Shown: positions 25,343 to 35,323, numbered from the stretch's first letter. The stretch is DNA of 64,000 nt from Paraburkholderia sprentiae WSM5005 (GCF_001865575.2 NZ_CP017563.2:186001-250000), one strand, 5' to 3'. Notes: a model not told the origin generated them from the letters alone. Translations and numbers: made by a program.

Positions 25343-28033
25343 ATGCCGAATTCTGCCCAGATGCCTCGCTCCGCCCTGACTCGCCGAATCGTCGGCGATC
25401 TCGCGCAGGCGGTATGGCGTTATCGCGGACAGACCGTCGCGGCGCTTGCGCTGATGATCGCTGCGCGGCTAGCGACCGTGCTGGTGCCGCTCACGCTCAA
25501 GCACATCGTCGACGAGCTCGGCCATCCGCTGGCTCAAGCGGTGTTTCCGGTGTTCCTCGTGCTCGCCTATGCGCTGTTGCGCTTTTTCGGCGACGCGCTG
25601 AACGAGGCGCGCGACGTCGTGTTCAGCATCGTCGTGCAGCGCACCGTCGCGGCGCTGACCGAGCGGACCTTCGCGCATCTGCATCGGCTCAGCGCGCGCT
25701 TTCATGCGCGGCGCGAGACCGGCGCGATCGTGCGCGACGTGCAGAAAGGCGCCGACGGCATCGGTTTTCTGCTGGGCACCGCGCTGTTCACGATCGTGCC
25801 CACCCTGTTCGAGATCGCGGTGATCGTCGCGATCATGGTGCACAACTACGCGCGCGAATTCATGCTCGCGGTCGCCGTGACCTTCGTGCTGTACGCGGGC
25901 TATACGTTCGTGTTCACGCGGCGGCGCGTGGCATTCCAGCGCGCGGTCAATCAGCTCGAAGCGCGATCGGACGGGCGGCTCGTCGATAGTCTGCTGAACT
26001 ACGACACGGTCAAGTACTTCGCGACCGAAGACAGCGAAACGCAACGGCTCGGCGACGTGCTGGAGCAGTGGGTGCACGCGCGGGTCGCGAACCAGAACGC
26101 GCTGACCGCATTGCACGTGGGACAGAGCGCGGTGATCGCGCTCGGGGTGGCGGCGGTCATGCTGCTCGCCACCCAGCACGTGGTGGCCGGCAGCATGAGC
26201 GTGGGCGATCTGATTCTGGTGAACGCCTACCTGATCCAGATCTGCATGCCGTTGAACACGCTCGGCTTCGTGTTTCGCGAGACCAACGACGCGCTCGTCA
26301 ACGTCGAGCGGATGTTCGTGATCCTGGCGGCGCGCGGCCGCGTCGGCGAGGATATCGACGCGCGCGACGCGCAGCCGCTGAAGATCGGCGCGGGCCTGAT
26401 CGAATTCGAACACGTCGATTTCGGCTACGACTCGGCGCGTCAGGTGCTGCGCGACGTCGACTTTCACGCGTACCCGGGCAAGACGCTCGCGGTGGTCGGC
26501 GGCAGCGGCTCGGGCAAGTCGACGCTCGTGAAGCTGCTGTTCCGGCTGTACCGGCCCGAGCGCGGCATGATCCGCATCGACGGACAAGACATCAGCATGG
26601 TCACCCAGCGCAGTCTGCGCGAGGCGATCGGCATCGTGCCGCAGGACACCGTGCTGTTCAATGAAACGATCGCCTACAACATCGCGTATGGACGTCCGTC
26701 GGCGACGCGCGCCGACGTCGTGCGCGCGGCGCGTGCCGCGCAGCTCGACGAGTTCATCGAGCGCTTGCCCGACCATTACGACACGCGCGTCGGCGAGCGC
26801 GGCGTGCGTCTGTCGGGCGGCGAGCGGCAGCGCATCGCGATTGCGCGCGCGATCCTGAAGGACCCGCGCATCATCGTGTTCGACGAGGCGACCTCGGCGC
26901 TCGACACACGCTCCGAGCGCGCTATCCAGACCGAGCTGACGCGCCTCGCGCACGGCCGCACGTCGATCGTGATCGCGCACCGGCTTTCGACCGTCGTCGA
27001 CGCGGACTGGATTCTGGTGATGGAGCACGGCCAGGTGGTCGAGCAGGGCACGCATCGCGAGTTGCTTGCGCGCGAGGGCGTGTACGCGAAGATGTGGTCG
27101 CTGCAATGGCAGCAGGGCGAACTCGAACACGCACAACGCCGGCTGACCGCGCGATCGGTCAGCATCAGCGCATTGACGGCGGGTGTGATCGATGCGCTGC
27201 ACGACGAGATCGCCGAACACCGCGTGCTCGTCTACGCGGAGCCGTCCGACAACGAACTGCGCGTGACCGGCGATCCGAGCGTGCTGCAACCTCTGATTGC
27301 CGAGCTGTGCCGCAACGAGATCGCGCAGGCGAGCCCGGGGCAGCGCATCGCGTTGCGCGCGCAGCGTCACGGCAATCACGTGTGGGTCAGCGTGCTCGGC
27401 ACGGGCGACAAGCCTGCCGAGTTGTCGCAGGCGACGGCGCGGCATATGGAAAGCGCGCTGGCGGCCGCCGGCGGCAGCTTTACGCTGACGCCTCTGCATG
27501 GGCGGCTCGCCTATGTGGCGATGCTGCCGCTGCGGCCGATCGCGGATGCGCAGTCGCCGCTCGCGTCGTTGCCCTCGGCGCCGGGTGCCGGCGAGGCGGC
27601 TCCTCTCGACGGCCTTTTCGTCATCGCGATCGACGATCAGGAAGAAGCGCGCGACGCGCTCGAAGCGGTGCTGAGCACGAGCGGTGCGCGCGCGCGGCTA
27701 TTCGCGGCGGGCACCGAAGCGCTGGACTGGCTGCGCGCGACGGACCCGGCGCGATGGCCGCAGGTGCTGCTCTGCGATCTGATGCTGGGCGGCGAAGACG
27801 GCTACGACGTGCTGCGCCGGTTGCGCGAACTGGAAGGCCAACGCTCGTCGCTGGCGGGCAGGCCGCTGCCGGCGATCGCGTTGACCGGCTACGCGGACGC
27901 ACTCGACGAACAGCGCGCGCGCGCCGCGGGCTACAACGCGCATTTGCACAAACCCGTGCCGCCCGCGGAACTGATCGCCGCGATCCGGCGGCTCGCGCAT
28001 GCGCCGTCGCGCGCGGACACGGCGTTGCCGTGA
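25343..28033 (+). CDS. Atm1-type ABC exporter fused to kinase-like ATPase and receiver domains
   Basis: The 896-residue protein has four parts. Residues about 20-310 are a six-helix exporter membrane domain of the Atm1/HMT type (VDSLLNYDTVKYFATE). Residues about 345-590 are the ABC ATPase with Walker A GGSGSGKST near 385-393, signature LSGGERQ near 490 and Walker B IIVFDEATSAL. Residues about 610-735 resemble a degenerate histidine-kinase ATPase domain (GDPSVLQPLIAELCRNEIAQ, VSVLGTGD). Residues about 757-885 are a receiver domain with the acidic pair in IDDQEE, phospho-acceptor Asp812 in LCDLMLGGEDG, Thr in LTGYA and Lys in HKPV. No histidine-phosphorylation domain is seen. It is divergent from the glycan cluster. 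The cargo is unknown; the hybrid kinase at 31135-35217 is a possible partner. Confidence 0.9.
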   Translation: MPNSAQMPRSALTRRIVGDLAQAVWRYRGQTVAALALMIAARLATVLVPLTLKHIVDELGHPLAQAVFPVFLVLAYALLRFFGDALNEARDVVFSIVVQRTVAALTERTFAHLHRLSARFHARRETGAIVRDVQKGADGIGFLLGTALFTIVPTLFEIAVIVAIMVHNYAREFMLAVAVTFVLYAGYTFVFTRRRVAFQRAVNQLEARSDGRLVDSLLNYDTVKYFATEDSETQRLGDVLEQWVHARVANQNALTALHVGQSAVIALGVAAVMLLATQHVVAGSMSVGDLILVNAYLIQICMPLNTLGFVFRETNDALVNVERMFVILAARGRVGEDIDARDAQPLKIGAGLIEFEHVDFGYDSARQVLRDVDFHAYPGKTLAVVGGSGSGKSTLVKLLFRLYRPERGMIRIDGQDISMVTQRSLREAIGIVPQDTVLFNETIAYNIAYGRPSATRADVVRAARAAQLDEFIERLPDHYDTRVGERGVRLSGGERQRIAIARAILKDPRIIVFDEATSALDTRSERAIQTELTRLAHGRTSIVIAHRLSTVVDADWILVMEHGQVVEQGTHRELLAREGVYAKMWSLQWQQGELEHAQRRLTARSVSISALTAGVIDALHDEIAEHRVLVYAEPSDNELRVTGDPSVLQPLIAELCRNEIAQASPGQRIALRAQRHGNHVWVSVLGTGDKPAELSQATARHMESALAAAGGSFTLTPLHGRLAYVAMLPLRPIADAQSPLASLPSAPGAGEAAPLDGLFVIAIDDQEEARDALEAVLSTSGARARLFAAGTEALDWLRATDPARWPQVLLCDLMLGGEDGYDVLRRLRELEGQRSSLAGRPLPAIALTGYADALDEQRARAAGYNAHLHKPVPPAELIAAIRRLAHAPSRADTALP

Positions 28034-28055
28034 CGAGCAAGCGCGCGATTGCTGG

Positions 28056-28985
28056 CTAGGTCGGCGCGTCGAAGTTGCCCACCGTCGTCGTTGCGGCCGC
28101 GTCGAGATTGCGCTCAGCCGCGCGTACGCGCTCGCGCATCGCGAGGATCGACTGTGGGACCAGCCGGCGTGCTCGCGCGGCCCACGCCAGCCCGGCCAGC
28201 AATTCGATGCCGTCGTGCCTCAGCGTGCGTTCGCGGGCGAACACGTCGAGTGCGCGCAGCGTCGCGCTCAACGCTTCGCTCCACGGCAGGCGCAGCCATG
28301 CCACCCACGCGGCGTTACGCGCGAGGGTGCGACGCCGCAACGCGCTGTCGCGCACCGGCGACGGATGATGATGCAGCGTCAACTGCTCGCAGTAGACGAT
28401 CGCATATCCCGACGCGAGCACGTCGAGCGACACGAGTGCTTCCTCACCGCCGATGAAAAGACGCGGCTCATAGCCGCCGACCTCACGAAACAGCGCGGTG
28501 CGAAACACACACGCGCCCGCCATATAGCCGATCAAAGACGGCCCGGGCAGGCCGACGCGGCCGAGCGGACTCGCGCGCATCAATGCACAGGTCGGATCCG
28601 TCGCGTTGTCCGCGCCGACGGCGACGCGCGCGTTCAGCACGCCGATGCGCGGCCATGCATCGAGTAATTGGACCGCGCGTTCGAGCGAACCGGGCTCCCA
28701 CCAGGTGTCGTCATCGCAGAACGCGACATAGTCGGTCTCGACGCACGCGAGCGCGCGGTTGCGGCCCGCCGCGCCGAGATTGCCGTTGCATTCGACCACG
28801 CGAACGGTCGGACAGCGCGCTTGAACGAGTGCGACGGTGTTGTCGGTGGAGCCGTTGTCGGCGACGATGATCGGCGGCTTTTCGGGCAACGCGAGCAGAC
28901 GTTCCAAGGTGGTGAGCAATTCTCCCGCGCGGTTGTACGTGAGAACGACGATCGAAATGCGCGGGTGGGTGGCTTCTCTTTGCAT
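28056..28985 (-). CDS. Glycosyltransferase family 2
   Basis: The 309-residue protein is a GT-A glycosyltransferase: ISIVVLTYNRAGELLTTLER at the N-terminus, ADNGSTDNT, and the metal-binding FCDDDTWWEPGS near residue 90. GGYEPRLFIGGEEALVSLDV matches the acceptor/base region. A predicted amphipathic C-terminal helix is present, with no membrane segment. The ATG at 28985 is chosen because homology starts there. It is 58 bases downstream of a PIG-L deacetylase gene on the same strand, so the two probably modify the same glycan. Confidence 0.88.
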   Translation of the reverse strand: MQREATHPRISIVVLTYNRAGELLTTLERLLALPEKPPIIVADNGSTDNTVALVQARCPTVRVVECNGNLGAAGRNRALACVETDYVAFCDDDTWWEPGSLERAVQLLDAWPRIGVLNARVAVGADNATDPTCALMRASPLGRVGLPGPSLIGYMAGACVFRTALFREVGGYEPRLFIGGEEALVSLDVLASGYAIVYCEQLTLHHHPSPVRDSALRRRTLARNAAWVAWLRLPWSEALSATLRALDVFARERTLRHDGIELLAGLAWAARARRLVPQSILAMRERVRAAERNLDAAATTTVGNFDAPT

Positions 28986-29043
28986 GTTGTGCGATCGCTT
29001 CGACGGTTGGACTGCGACGGCGAAGCAAGCGCTGTGCCCTGCG

Positions 29044-29751
29044 TCACGCGGCTTGCGCAGATCGGCTCGACTCGACACGACAAAGCTGCCAATAGCGTTC
29101 GGCCGAAAAGAGGCTCGCCCGTCCTTCGGGACCGAACGCGCGCAGTTGGCTGCGATAGGCGTCGAGCGCCGCGCGCTTCATGCGCTCGTGCTGCGGTGTG
29201 CCTGGCACATCGAACGCATGCGGCGTGTCGGCGGCATACCCGCGTTTCGCCAGCTCGCACAGGCGCGCTTGCACGACGCCGGGCATGTGCCGGTAGGGCA
29301 CGTCTTCATAGGCGATGAACGGCGTGGCTGGATCACGCTGCATCAGTGCGAGGCAGGCACTGGCCACAAGAACGTGATCCGAATGGAACAGCCCCAACGG
29401 CATCAGCACGCGCGTGGGTTTGGCGTTGGAAACCGTCCGGCTCAGCGCGGCGACCAGCGCGTCCACATCGGGCGAGGCCTGGTACTGGGCGTCGCGGAAC
29501 AGCAAATGCACGGGCGTCGCCGACAGCAGACCAAGCGCCTCCCGGTCCTCCGCCTGCCGCGTGCGCATCGCTTCGAGCGCGTCGGTGAAACCGGACGCGC
29601 GGTCCCAGTCGGTCGCCATGTTCTCGGCAGGCGGCGCGGTGAAGACGGTGCAAACGACCGTGCCGGGATGCGCGGCGATCAGCAGTCCACAGCTGAGGAC
29701 CGCATCGTCGAGATGCGGTGAAATAACGAGCAGGCGCGGGTTCGATTCCAT
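29044..29751 (-). CDS. PIG-L family deacetylase
   Basis: The 235-residue protein has the zinc-binding motif SPHLDDAVLSCG near residues 11-22 and the third ligand region LFHSDHVLVAS. PIG-L enzymes remove N-acetyl groups from GlcNAc-type sugars (for example GlcNAc-PI, MshB, BshB). No signal peptide is present, so it should act in the cytoplasm. The ATG at 29751 places the motif at its usual depth. It lies just before a GT2 gene on the same strand, which suggests deacetylation of a sugar or precursor handled by that enzyme. Confidence 0.88.
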   Translation of the reverse strand: MESNPRLLVISPHLDDAVLSCGLLIAAHPGTVVCTVFTAPPAENMATDWDRASGFTDALEAMRTRQAEDREALGLLSATPVHLLFRDAQYQASPDVDALVAALSRTVSNAKPTRVLMPLGLFHSDHVLVASACLALMQRDPATPFIAYEDVPYRHMPGVVQARLCELAKRGYAADTPHAFDVPGTPQHERMKRAALDAYRSQLRAFGPEGRASLFSAERYWQLCRVESSRSAQAA

Positions 29752-29857
29752 ACCGGCGACTAGCAAGCTGCATTCCGCCGCCGGGGGGCGCGCGGCGGGC
29801 CGCGCTGGTATGGGACTTGCTCAGTCTGCGGTTCCACTATCGCCTACCACGCTAGCC

Positions 29858-30961
29858 ATGAGCCCCACTGGAAAGCCGCCCGACCACGTCCGCACCGTCG
29901 AAGTCCGCAAAGGTCAGGTCACCGAGTCAATGTCCCGGGAGGCGTTTCGCGAACGCTTCATGGCCCGCTTCTACGACCCGGCGTTTCGCGCGGAAGACGC
30001 ATCGCTCGCGCGGCTCGAAGCGATCGCATGGGATGCCTATCGCCAGGGCCGCAAGGCTCCAGTCACTGAAAAGGCCGGGCCGGGATTCGCGGACCCGGAC
30101 TACGATCTGTCGGTCGAATGGCGTGCGGCGAGCGAGCGGGTCAAGGCGGCACAAGCGCGGCAGCGCGATCCAGCGGCGCGCTCGCGCGTGCTCGTGGTCA
30201 ACGCGTCGTCGCGCAACGACTACACGTGCCCCGGCGAAATGTCGAAGAGCTTCCGGCTGGCGAAGATCGCGCAGCAAGCGCTCGAAAGTCGGTCCTGCGA
30301 CGTCGATTTCCTCGACCTTTCGCGCCTGAACTCCGATCGCGATCTGCATATTCACCCGTGCAAAGGCTGTGTGTCGACCGCGATGCCGCTGTGCCACTGG
30401 CCGTGCAGTTGCTATCCGAACCACTCGCTCGGGCTCGTCAACGACTGGATGAACGACATCTATGAACGCTTCGCCGCCTGTCACGGCGTGCTGATCGTGA
30501 CGCCGGTCTACTGGTATCAGGTGTCCGCCCCGCTCAAGCTGTTGATGGATCGCCTCGTGTGCGCAGACGGCGGCAATCCCGATCCGACCTCGACGCACGG
30601 CAAGAAACCGGACGAAGCGAAGCGTCTCGAACTCGCCGGCTGGGACTATCCGAAACATCTGGCGGGTAGAGCCTACGGCGTGGTCGTGCATGGCGACGTT
30701 GCCGGTATCGAGGACTCGCGCCGGGCCCTCGCCGACTGGCTCGACTGGATGGGCTTCGTCGAATCGGGCGCGAAGTCGCGGCTCGATCGTTTTATCGGCT
30801 ATTACGAGCCTTACGCGACCAGCCATGAAGCGCTCGATCGCGACGAGGACATGCAGCAGGAAGTGGCCAACGTGGCCGAAGCCGTCGCGACCTGCATCGA
30901 GCAGATCCGTGCCGGGCACAAGGAACCGGATGACGGCCTCGGCACCCCCCGCGCCAAATAA
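29858..30961 (+). CDS. Flavodoxin-like NAD(P)H oxidoreductase with cysteine cluster
   Basis: The 367-residue protein has a flavodoxin/FMN-reductase fold between about residues 110 and 310: VLVVNASSRNDYTCPGEMSK as phosphate-binding loop, TPVYWYQVSAPLKLLMDR as the second FMN contact. Between them sits a dense cysteine group, CKGC followed by CHWPCSC. An N-terminal extension of about 105 residues is unlike typical members. The ATG at 29858 has no clear ribosome site, so the start is less certain than the fold. Role unknown; a redox partner or quinone/nitro-reductase is possible. Confidence 0.8.
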   Translation: MSPTGKPPDHVRTVEVRKGQVTESMSREAFRERFMARFYDPAFRAEDASLARLEAIAWDAYRQGRKAPVTEKAGPGFADPDYDLSVEWRAASERVKAAQARQRDPAARSRVLVVNASSRNDYTCPGEMSKSFRLAKIAQQALESRSCDVDFLDLSRLNSDRDLHIHPCKGCVSTAMPLCHWPCSCYPNHSLGLVNDWMNDIYERFAACHGVLIVTPVYWYQVSAPLKLLMDRLVCADGGNPDPTSTHGKKPDEAKRLELAGWDYPKHLAGRAYGVVVHGDVAGIEDSRRALADWLDWMGFVESGAKSRLDRFIGYYEPYATSHEALDRDEDMQQEVANVAEAVATCIEQIRAGHKEPDDGLGTPRAK

Positions 30962-30989
30962 CCCGCAACTCACATAAGAACGGCGAAGC

Positions 30990-31106
30990 ATGAAGAACGA
31001 CGAAGTGGCGAGCCCGCGCACGGCGCCGCGCACGCGCGTCAATGTGAATGCGGCCGTTGCGCGGGTCGCCTCACGCAACGCACCACCGTCGCGAGGCCAC
31101 GGATAG
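30990..31106 (+). CDS. Possible 38-residue protein
   Basis: A short frame starting ATG AAG AAC GAC lies 28 bases after the flavoprotein stop. The product is basic and low in hydrophobic residues. GGCGAAG before the start is a weak ribosome site. It may simply be chance in GC-rich intergenic DNA. Confidence 0.2.
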   Translation: MKNDEVASPRTAPRTRVNVNAAVARVASRNAPPSRGHG

Positions 31107-31134
31107 ACACGTTGCGCGCCGCCAGGTCGGCGAC

Positions 31135-34100
31135 TCAACCGCGCAGCCGCGCGAAAGTACTCAGCAGTTCTTCGAGAATCACCGGCTTTTTTAGGTACGC
31201 GTCGAAGCCCGCGTCTTCGGCCGCGCTGATGTCCGATTGCTGGCCAAAGCCGCTGACCGCGACGCAGATAACGGACTTCATCGCCGGCATGCCGCGCAGT
31301 TTGCCGATGAACTCCATGCCGTCCATGCCCGGCATGCCGATGTCGGACAGGATCACATCCGGCGGGTTGCCGTCGATGATCGTCAGCGCTTCCTCGCCGC
31401 TCGTCGCGGTCCGCACTTCGACGCCCTCGCTTTCCAGCAGCAGTTTGAGAGTTTCGACAGTCGCGGCATCGTCGTCGACCATCAGGATGCGCATGCCTTT
31501 GAGCGAGTCGGCGGCGACTTCGGTCCCCGGGCTCCTGCCCATGGCGAGCCGGTGGACGGGCAGCGTCACGGTGAACGTCGCGCCGCGGCCCACGCCGTCC
31601 GACTCCGCGCGCACGGCGCCGCCGTGCAGGTTGACCAGTTCACGCACCAGCGCGAGGCCGATGCCGAGGCCCCCGCGGCGCGTGCGGGGATCGCGGCTCT
31701 GCTGAAACATTTCGAAGATATGCGGCAGCAGCGACGGCTCGATGCCGATGCCGGTATCAGTGACGCGCAGCACGGCTTCGGCCTGATCGTTGACCTGCAA
31801 CGACACCCGGATCGAACCGCGCTGTGTGAACTTCAGCGCATTGCTGATCAGATTCCACACGATCTGCTCGATACGCGTGAGGTCCGCGTGAACGATCACG
31901 GGTGCATCGCTCATCTCGACACTGAGCGCGATGCCGCGCTGCGCGGCATCGTCCTGCACCGCGCTGCATACGCGCTGGACGATCTCGCGCATGTCGACCA
32001 CGGTGCGCACGACCGACAGTTTGCCGGTCCGCACCCGCGAAATGTCGAGCAGATCGTCGATGATTTGCGCCTGGCCGATCACGGTGCGGCGGATCGTATC
32101 CGTCGCGCGCGACAGGTTCAGGTTGCGCCGTGTTTCCGGCGCGCGCGCGATCAGCTCGGCGCTCGCCGAGATCAGGTTCAGCGGATGCTTGAGCTCGTGC
32201 GACACGACCGCGAGAAACTCGTCGCGGCGCCGCTGCGCGTCGCGCTCGCTTGCCGCACGCAGCGTTTCGATGTGGGTGCCGCGTCCCGAGCTAGGGTCGT
32301 TGGCGAACTCGCCGAGATCGCGCGTGATCTTCGCAAAGCCGCTGATGCCCGGTTCGTCGAGACGGGACAGCACGCCGCTCGCGAAAAAGCGCGTGCCGTC
32401 CTTGCGCAGATGCCAGCGCTCCTCTTCGGCGCGGCCGTTCAGACGCGCTTCCGCGAACTCACGTTGCGCGACGTTGGCGGCGCGATCCTCCTCGGTGTAC
32501 AGGGAGTCAGTAGTCTGGCCGATCATTTCGGCTTCCGAATAGCCGAAAATCCGTTCCGCGCCTGCGTTCCAGCTAGTGACCACGCCGTTCTCGTCGAACG
32601 TGATGATCGCGTAGTCCTTGGTGCCCTCGGCGACGATGCGCATGCGCCGCTCGCCTTCGCGCAGCCGGTCTTCCGCCTGACGGCGCCCGGTGATGTCGAT
32701 GAACGACAGCACCGCGCCGTCGATGCGGTCTTCCGTCGTGCGGTAGGGCACGAAGCGGGCGAGATACCAGCGCCCGTCGCTACTCTTCAGCTCGCGCTCG
32801 ATCAGGCGCAGCGAGTCGAACGCTTCGGCTGCGTCGTCGGCGAGCTTGTCGTATTCGAGCCGGTGCGTGATGTCGAGCAACGAGCGCCCGATGTCCGACG
32901 GGATGATGCTGAAGACGTCGGTCGCGCGCGGCGTATAGCGCTTGATGCAGATATTGCGGTCGACGAAGATCGTGCCGATGTCGTTCGCGGCGATCAGGTT
33001 GTGCAGGTCGTCGTTGATCTTGCCGGTTTCCTCGACTTTCGACTTCAGCTCCGCGTTGACGGTGGTCAGCTCCTCGTTGATCGATTGCAGTTCTTCCTTG
33101 CTGGTCTCGAGTTCTTCGGTCGCCGAGCGCAGTTCCTCGTTGATCGCCTGCAATTCCTCGTTCGATGCCTTCAACTCCTCGGTCGACGTTTCCGACTGCT
33201 CGATGGTCGACTGCAACTGCTCCTTGGTGCGTTGCAGCTCGCGTTCGAGCTGGCTGATGATCGGGTCTCTCTGCCCGTCGACCGGCGCCGTTTCGCCGTT
33301 GCCCATGCTGTCCTCGACCTCGTCGAACAGCACCAGCACGAAGTCCGCGTTCGCTTCCGGGTCGTGCACCGGCCGGGCGGTCACGTTGACGAAGTACGAA
33401 CGGTCGTCGCGCTCGATGCGCACGCGGCGCGCTTCGACGCTGCGGTTCGTGTGCAAGGCCTGATAAATCGCGGTACGCAGTTCGAGCCGCAGTTCGGGAC
33501 GCACGGCCGCCACGATGTTATGCGACGGTTCGCCGCCCGAATACTGCAGGAAACGCCCGGCGCGATCCGATAGATGAACGATTTCGGATTCGCGGCTCAC
33601 CAGCACACTGGGCGGCGCGTACTGCTCGACGAGCCGCTGATGCAAGTCGCCGAACGAAAAGCGCCGGCGCCCCGGCGGCTGCACCGTGGTCACGACGGGG
33701 CGCGAGCTCATCGTGCCCGAAATGGCGATCGGCACCGGCGTGTCGCCGCGCACCACCGCGTTGGCGCGATAGATGCGGTTGCGCTTATCGATAACGGTGA
33801 ACATCGAGCTCACGCCATCGGCCGACTCGGAGCTGCCGAGGAACAGCACGCCGCCAGGCCGCAGCGCGAAGTGGAACATCTTCAGGATTTCGATCTGCGC
33901 TTCGCGGTCGAGGTAGATCAGCAGGTTGCGGCAGCAGATCATGTCGAGCCGCGAGAACGGCGGGTCGCTCAGCACGTTATGGTGCGCGAACAGCATGTGT
34001 TCGCGCAGTTCCTTCTTGATCCGGAAATGCGTGGCGTCTTTGTTGAAGAACTGGCGGATGCGCGCCGGCGTCAGGTCGGCGGAGATCGAGTCCGGGTACA

Positions 34101-35217
34101 GACCGGCACGCGCGAATGAAATGGCGCGTTCGTCGATGTCGGTCGCGAATACCTGGAACGACACGCCCTCGGACGACTTCAGCGAGCGTTCCTGCAGCAG
34201 CATCGCCAGCGAATACGCTTCCTCGCCGGTCGCGCAGCCCACCGACCAGGCACGGATACGGTCCTGTTCGCCGCAGGTTTCGAACAGGGGCGGCAACACC
34301 TCGCGCTCGAGCACGTCGAACGCTTCCTTATCACGGAAGAAATTCGTGACGCTGATCAGCATGTCCTGCAGCAGCGCCTGGGTTTCGTCGGGGTGCAGAT
34401 GCAAATAGTCGCGATACACCTGCAGGTCGGTAATGCCGTTGACCTGCAGCCGCCGTTCGATGCGGCGCAGAACCGTGGCCCGTTTGTAGTGCCGGAAGTC
34501 GTGCGCGGTGCGCGTGCGCAAAATCACCATGATTTCGCGCAACGCGCGCTCGGCCGACTCGTTGACCGTGACTTCCTCCGGCTCGTCCGGCTGCGCGGGC
34601 GGCAAACGGATTTCCCGCGCGGTGGACCACAAATCGAGCAGCCGTTGCGGCATCTCGGCCGCGGGCATCACGAAGTCGGCCATGCCGGTCGCCATCGCGC
34701 TGCGCGGCATGCTGTCGTATTCCGCCTCGTTCGGGTCCTGCACGAGCGTGATGCCACCCATTTCCTTGATCCGCGACAGCCCCACCGAGCCGTCGGAGCC
34801 CGCGCCCGACATTACGATGCCGATCGCGCGTTGGCGGTGCGCCTCCGCGAGCGTGCGGAAGAACAGATCGATGCCCGCGCGGCGTCCTTGCTCGGGCTGC
34901 TTCTGCGTGACGCGCAGGTAGCCGTCGACCATGATCATCTCGAACGAGGGCGCGACCAGATAGACGTGGTCCGATTCGATCGGCGTGGGGCTCGTGACCT
35001 GCAGCACGGGCATGCTGGTGACTTTCTGCAGCAGCGAGGCCAGATTGCTTTCGTGATCCGGAGACAGGTGAACGACCACCACGAAGGCCATCGAGGTATG
35101 CGCGGGCAGCGCCTCGAAGAATTCCGTCAGCGCGCTAAGCCCTCCCGCCGATGCGCCGATACCGACGATCGGATAGAGTGCCTGGCTAGGCAGAGTCTGC
35201 CCTCGCTTTTTTGACAT
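31135..35217 (-). CDS. CheB-CheR-PAS hybrid sensor histidine kinase
   Basis: This 1360-residue protein chains a CheB methylesterase (about residues 15-205, GASAGG, VVHLSPDHES and GAGSDG), a CheR methyltransferase (about 225-490, SVGCATGEEAYSLAML), a long coiled coil (about 655-745, repeating ELKASNEELQAINEEL-type heptads), two PAS domains, a HisKA domain with His1007 in VVSHELKHP, a HATPase (GLGIGLALVRELVN) and a C-terminal receiver with Asp1292 (LSDIGMPGMDG). Such fusions are thought to act in signalling other than classical chemotaxis. No membrane helix is seen. AAGGGGA precedes the ATG. A second CheB gene lies upstream, 106 bases away. Confidence 0.95.
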   Translation of the reverse strand: MSKKRGQTLPSQALYPIVGIGASAGGLSALTEFFEALPAHTSMAFVVVVHLSPDHESNLASLLQKVTSMPVLQVTSPTPIESDHVYLVAPSFEMIMVDGYLRVTQKQPEQGRRAGIDLFFRTLAEAHRQRAIGIVMSGAGSDGSVGLSRIKEMGGITLVQDPNEAEYDSMPRSAMATGMADFVMPAAEMPQRLLDLWSTAREIRLPPAQPDEPEEVTVNESAERALREIMVILRTRTAHDFRHYKRATVLRRIERRLQVNGITDLQVYRDYLHLHPDETQALLQDMLISVTNFFRDKEAFDVLEREVLPPLFETCGEQDRIRAWSVGCATGEEAYSLAMLLQERSLKSSEGVSFQVFATDIDERAISFARAGLYPDSISADLTPARIRQFFNKDATHFRIKKELREHMLFAHHNVLSDPPFSRLDMICCRNLLIYLDREAQIEILKMFHFALRPGGVLFLGSSESADGVSSMFTVIDKRNRIYRANAVVRGDTPVPIAISGTMSSRPVVTTVQPPGRRRFSFGDLHQRLVEQYAPPSVLVSRESEIVHLSDRAGRFLQYSGGEPSHNIVAAVRPELRLELRTAIYQALHTNRSVEARRVRIERDDRSYFVNVTARPVHDPEANADFVLVLFDEVEDSMGNGETAPVDGQRDPIISQLERELQRTKEQLQSTIEQSETSTEELKASNEELQAINEELRSATEELETSKEELQSINEELTTVNAELKSKVEETGKINDDLHNLIAANDIGTIFVDRNICIKRYTPRATDVFSIIPSDIGRSLLDITHRLEYDKLADDAAEAFDSLRLIERELKSSDGRWYLARFVPYRTTEDRIDGAVLSFIDITGRRQAEDRLREGERRMRIVAEGTKDYAIITFDENGVVTSWNAGAERIFGYSEAEMIGQTTDSLYTEEDRAANVAQREFAEARLNGRAEEERWHLRKDGTRFFASGVLSRLDEPGISGFAKITRDLGEFANDPSSGRGTHIETLRAASERDAQRRRDEFLAVVSHELKHPLNLISASAELIARAPETRRNLNLSRATDTIRRTVIGQAQIIDDLLDISRVRTGKLSVVRTVVDMREIVQRVCSAVQDDAAQRGIALSVEMSDAPVIVHADLTRIEQIVWNLISNALKFTQRGSIRVSLQVNDQAEAVLRVTDTGIGIEPSLLPHIFEMFQQSRDPRTRRGGLGIGLALVRELVNLHGGAVRAESDGVGRGATFTVTLPVHRLAMGRSPGTEVAADSLKGMRILMVDDDAATVETLKLLLESEGVEVRTATSGEEALTIIDGNPPDVILSDIGMPGMDGMEFIGKLRGMPAMKSVICVAVSGFGQQSDISAAEDAGFDAYLKKPVILEELLSTFARLRG

Positions 35218-35323
35218 GGCAGCGGGTCCCCTTCTTGGAAAAGAATAGTGTCCAGCGGTGGATTTTTATAGGGCAACGAGCCCATTTCTTGCTGGCTCGG
35301 ATCGCCATTATCCCGCACTGCAC

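Noticed and set aside
25469..27499. Open frame of 676 codons antisense to the ABC fusion gene
   Set aside because: The plus-strand gene has unmistakable ABC motifs throughout; the antisense product is low-complexity and unlike any protein family.
31237..33573. Open frame of 778 codons antisense to the hybrid kinase
   Set aside because: Fully inside a recognised CheB-CheR-kinase gene; no motifs and typical shadow composition.
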